Assembly: GCA_934462945.1 (NCBI GenBank)
Contig: CAKSJF010000004.1
Span: forward strand, 1-59,274
From: an uncultured Clostridia bacterium
Lineage (GTDB): Bacteria > Bacillota > Clostridia > UBA1381
DNA length: 59,274 nt
Reading direction: 5' to 3'
A program made the position numbers and the translations under genes. A model generated the notes under the pieces. That model worked only from the letters and a program-made list of their open reading frames with translations. It did not search any database and was not told where the DNA came from. Below are positions 57,436 to 59,274 of this stretch, piece by piece. The stretch's first letter is position 1, and each line of letters starts with the position of its first letter.

Positions 57436-57997
57436 AAAACAGGAATTCTTGGAAATTTTTAAAGTAGGGGGCATTCTTTGTCTGATTACTGCTGTTGCCG
57501 CGCTTGCTTTAGCGGCAACCAACGCAAAAACCGCGCCCCTGATTGCGCAGCATGAGCAGGAAAAGCAAGAGGCGGCAATGAAAGTTGTATTGCCGAATGC
57601 AGATGGCTTTCAGATGGAGAATCTGAAAACTGACAGCATGGAGGAGATTGTAACGGCAGTTTATGCAGCGAAAGATCAGAGCGGCTATGCCGTGATGGTT
57701 TCACCGAATGGCTATAACGGTGCAGTTTCCTTAGCGGTCGGTGTGCTTGCAGACGGCACAGTCAGCGGAATTGATGTGATTTCCCAAAGCGAGACGGCAG
57801 GTCTTGGCGCAAACTGCGTAAAAGAAAGCTTTAAGGATCAGTTTGCCGGAAAAACAGAGGGGATCGCTGTGGTGAAAACCGGTGCGTCCGGAAACCAGGT
57901 CAATGCAATTTCTTCTGCAACGATTACGTCGAAAGCGGTGACCTCCGGGGTCAATGCTGCGATTTCTGCCGTAAAGGAGGTCAAAGCACATGAGTAA
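57428..57997 (+). CDS. rnfG: Rnf complex subunit G
   Basis: 189 residues. One N-terminal membrane helix (GGILCLITAVAALALAATN) and an extracytoplasmic FMN-binding domain. The flavinylation motif is SSATITS (threonine in NAISSATITSKAVTSG), which needs the ApbE transferase. Overlaps rnfD and rnfE by 8 nt each. Confidence 0.95.
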   Translation: MLKKQEFLEIFKVGGILCLITAVAALALAATNAKTAPLIAQHEQEKQEAAMKVVLPNADGFQMENLKTDSMEEIVTAVYAAKDQSGYAVMVSPNGYNGAVSLAVGVLADGTVSGIDVISQSETAGLGANCVKESFKDQFAGKTEGIAVVKTGASGNQVNAISSATITSKAVTSGVNAAISAVKEVKAHE

Positions 57998-58601
57998 GAA
58001 AAATTCCGTATTCTTAAACGGACTGATTTATGAAAATCCAACCTTTGTTCAGCTTTTGGGTATGTGTCCGACGCTGGCGGTTACAACAAGCCTGAAAAAC
58101 GGCTTGGGAATGGGACTTTCTGCAACAGCGGTTTTGATTGCGTCAAACGCGCTGATTTCCCTGCTCCGCAAGGTGATTCCGAAAAAGGTGCGGATTGCGG
58201 CATATATCGTCATTATCGCCGCCTTTGTAACGATCATCGAAATGTGTCTGAATGCATTTGTTCCGTCGCTTGCAGAGCAATTGGGAATCTTTATTCCGCT
58301 GATCGTGGTAAACTGTATCATCTTGGCACGCGCAGAAGCGTTTGCCTCGAAAAATCAGGTCGGCAAATCGGCATTGGACGGACTGGGTATGGGCTTAGGC
58401 TTTACCGCGGCGCTTTGCATCATTTCTGCCATCCGCGAATTTTTGGGGAGCGGATGCATTTGGGAGATTCCGGTTTATGGCGAAAAGATTTTGCCGGCAT
58501 CCATTATCGGTATGCCGCCGGGCGGATTTTTGGTGCTGGGCTGTCTGATTGCCCTGATCAACTTTATCATCCGGAAACGAAAGGAGCGTGAGGCAGAATG
58601 A
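57990..58601 (+). CDS. rnfE: Rnf complex subunit E
   Basis: 203 residues with six membrane helices; homologue of NqrD. ENPTFVQLLGMCPTLAVTTS and the cysteine-containing VVNCIILARAEAFAS are conserved; RnfA and RnfE cysteines (GMCPTL here) hold the shared [2Fe-2S] centre. ATG after AAAGGAGG inside rnfG. Confidence 0.95.
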   Translation: MSKKNSVFLNGLIYENPTFVQLLGMCPTLAVTTSLKNGLGMGLSATAVLIASNALISLLRKVIPKKVRIAAYIVIIAAFVTIIEMCLNAFVPSLAEQLGIFIPLIVVNCIILARAEAFASKNQVGKSALDGLGMGLGFTAALCIISAIREFLGSGCIWEIPVYGEKILPASIIGMPPGGFLVLGCLIALINFIIRKRKEREAE

Positions 58602-59173
58602 AACTGATTTCAATTATTATTGCAGCGCTGTTTACCCAGAATTTTGTCATGGTAAAATTCATGGGAATCTGTCCGTTTTTAGGAGTTTCTAAAAAGAAAG
58701 AAACTGCAATCGGAATGGGTATGGCGGTTATTTTCGTTATGGCAATTTCCTCTGCCATTACCTATTTTGTCAATCAGACGCTGTTAGTTCCGTATCAACT
58801 GGAATATTTACAGACGATTGTCTTTATTCTGATCATCGCAGGACTGGTGCAGTTTGTAGAAATGTTTGTGAAAAAATCCATGCCGGCGCTCTATAACGCG
58901 CTTGGAATCTACCTGCCGCTCATTACGACGAACTGCGCAGTTTTGGGTGTTACGCTCTTAAACGTGCAAAACAAGTATAACTTTATCGAATCCCTCATCT
59001 ACGGAACGTTTGCGGCATGCGGCTTTACCCTTGCGATCGTTCTCTTTGCAGGCATCCGCGAGGCAATCAGTGAGGAAGAAGCGCCGGAATCTTTCCGTGG
59101 CTTTCCGCTTGCGCTGATCACAGCCGGACTGATGGCAATTGCCTTTATGGGGTTTTCCGGTTTTTCGGTTTAA
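58598..59173 (+). CDS. rnfA: Rnf complex subunit A
   Basis: 191 residues, six membrane helices; homologue of NqrE and of RnfE. MGICPFLGVSKKKETAIGMG contains the conserved cysteine matching that of RnfE, and TTNCAVLGVTLLN the second. Its start overlaps the rnfE stop (ATGA). Confidence 0.95.
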   Translation: MKLISIIIAALFTQNFVMVKFMGICPFLGVSKKKETAIGMGMAVIFVMAISSAITYFVNQTLLVPYQLEYLQTIVFILIIAGLVQFVEMFVKKSMPALYNALGIYLPLITTNCAVLGVTLLNVQNKYNFIESLIYGTFAACGFTLAIVLFAGIREAISEEEAPESFRGFPLALITAGLMAIAFMGFSGFSV

Positions 59174-59188
59174 AGGGAGGGATTAAGT

Positions 59189-59274
59189 ATGAATCAGATA
59201 TTACCTGCTATTTTAGTAGTCGGCGGAATCGGACTGATATTCGGCTGTATTCTTGCGTTTGCATCGGTGATTTT
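59189..59274 (+). CDS. rnfB: Rnf complex subunit B, N-terminal part
   Basis: The ATG at 59189 follows AAAGGGAGGG. The 28 visible codons encode an N-terminal membrane helix (ILPAILVVGGIGLIFGCILA), as expected for RnfB in the order CDGEAB. The Fe-S domains that accept electrons from ferredoxin are beyond the window end. Confidence 0.9.
   Translation, partial: MNQILPAILVVGGIGLIFGCILAFASVI

Overview
The window is a contiguous piece of a low-to-medium GC Firmicutes chromosome, best placed in class Clostridia. Support comes from AGGAGG-type ribosome binding sites before most genes, the rny-ymdB-prfA order, a KOW-domain protein between map and infA, a zinc-type S14, a clostridial-order Rnf cluster (rnfCDGEAB), a HydE maturase and anaerobic FAD/NAD oxidoreductases. 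I do not assign a family or genus.

Layout. 1-3.4 kb: a minus-strand ECF-type sigma factor and a membrane-anchored DUF4367 partner, flanked on both sides by genes for exported proteins. The two flanking promoter regions share a 44-nt sequence, so this looks like a small self-contained regulon; one of its members (1794-2048) is interrupted by stop codons. 3.5-7.2 kb: rny with a structured leader, ymdB and prfA. 7.3-7.7 kb: RNase P RNA. 7.9-24.1 kb: the S10-spc-alpha ribosomal super-operon from rpsJ to rplQ, including secY, adk, map, infA and rpoA, behind a leader of about 420 nt with an apparent attenuator.

24.2-36.1 kb is accessory. It holds a BNR beta-propeller fused to an AraC DNA-binding domain, an orphan OmpR-type response regulator, a YifB/ComM ATPase and an exported protein (one minus-strand operon), then hydE with two tRNA-modification-type enzymes, a right-handed beta-helix fused to an AAC(3)-type acetyltransferase, and tyrS with an RsuA-type pseudouridine synthase. 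36.2-45.3 kb: an ABC exporter, then a long tightly packed operon radC-hisH-hisF-nusB-tsaD paralogue-xseA-xseB-ispA-divergent PAP2-HipA-like kinase, ended by a terminator and followed by tRNA-Trp.

45.6-51.4 kb: a cation diffusion facilitator, then a DeoR regulator divergent from a four-gene operon of a GlpA-like oxidoreductase, a second FAD/NAD oxidoreductase, a DUF1667 protein and a HAD phosphatase, consistent with anaerobic oxidation of glycerol phosphate or a similar hydroxy-acid. 51.4-54.9 kb (minus): nadK-argR-recN-rseC, with a 105-nt inverted-repeat element between nadK and argR. 55.1-59.3 kb: the rnf operon for ferredoxin:NAD+ oxidoreductase, cut by the window end inside rnfB.

The most unusual items are the duplicated promoter around the sigma locus, the two fusion proteins (propeller-AraC and beta-helix-AAC(3)), the strongly paired leader of rny and the nadK-argR inverted-repeat element. 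All functional statements rest on reading the sequence and on family knowledge; no database search was run.
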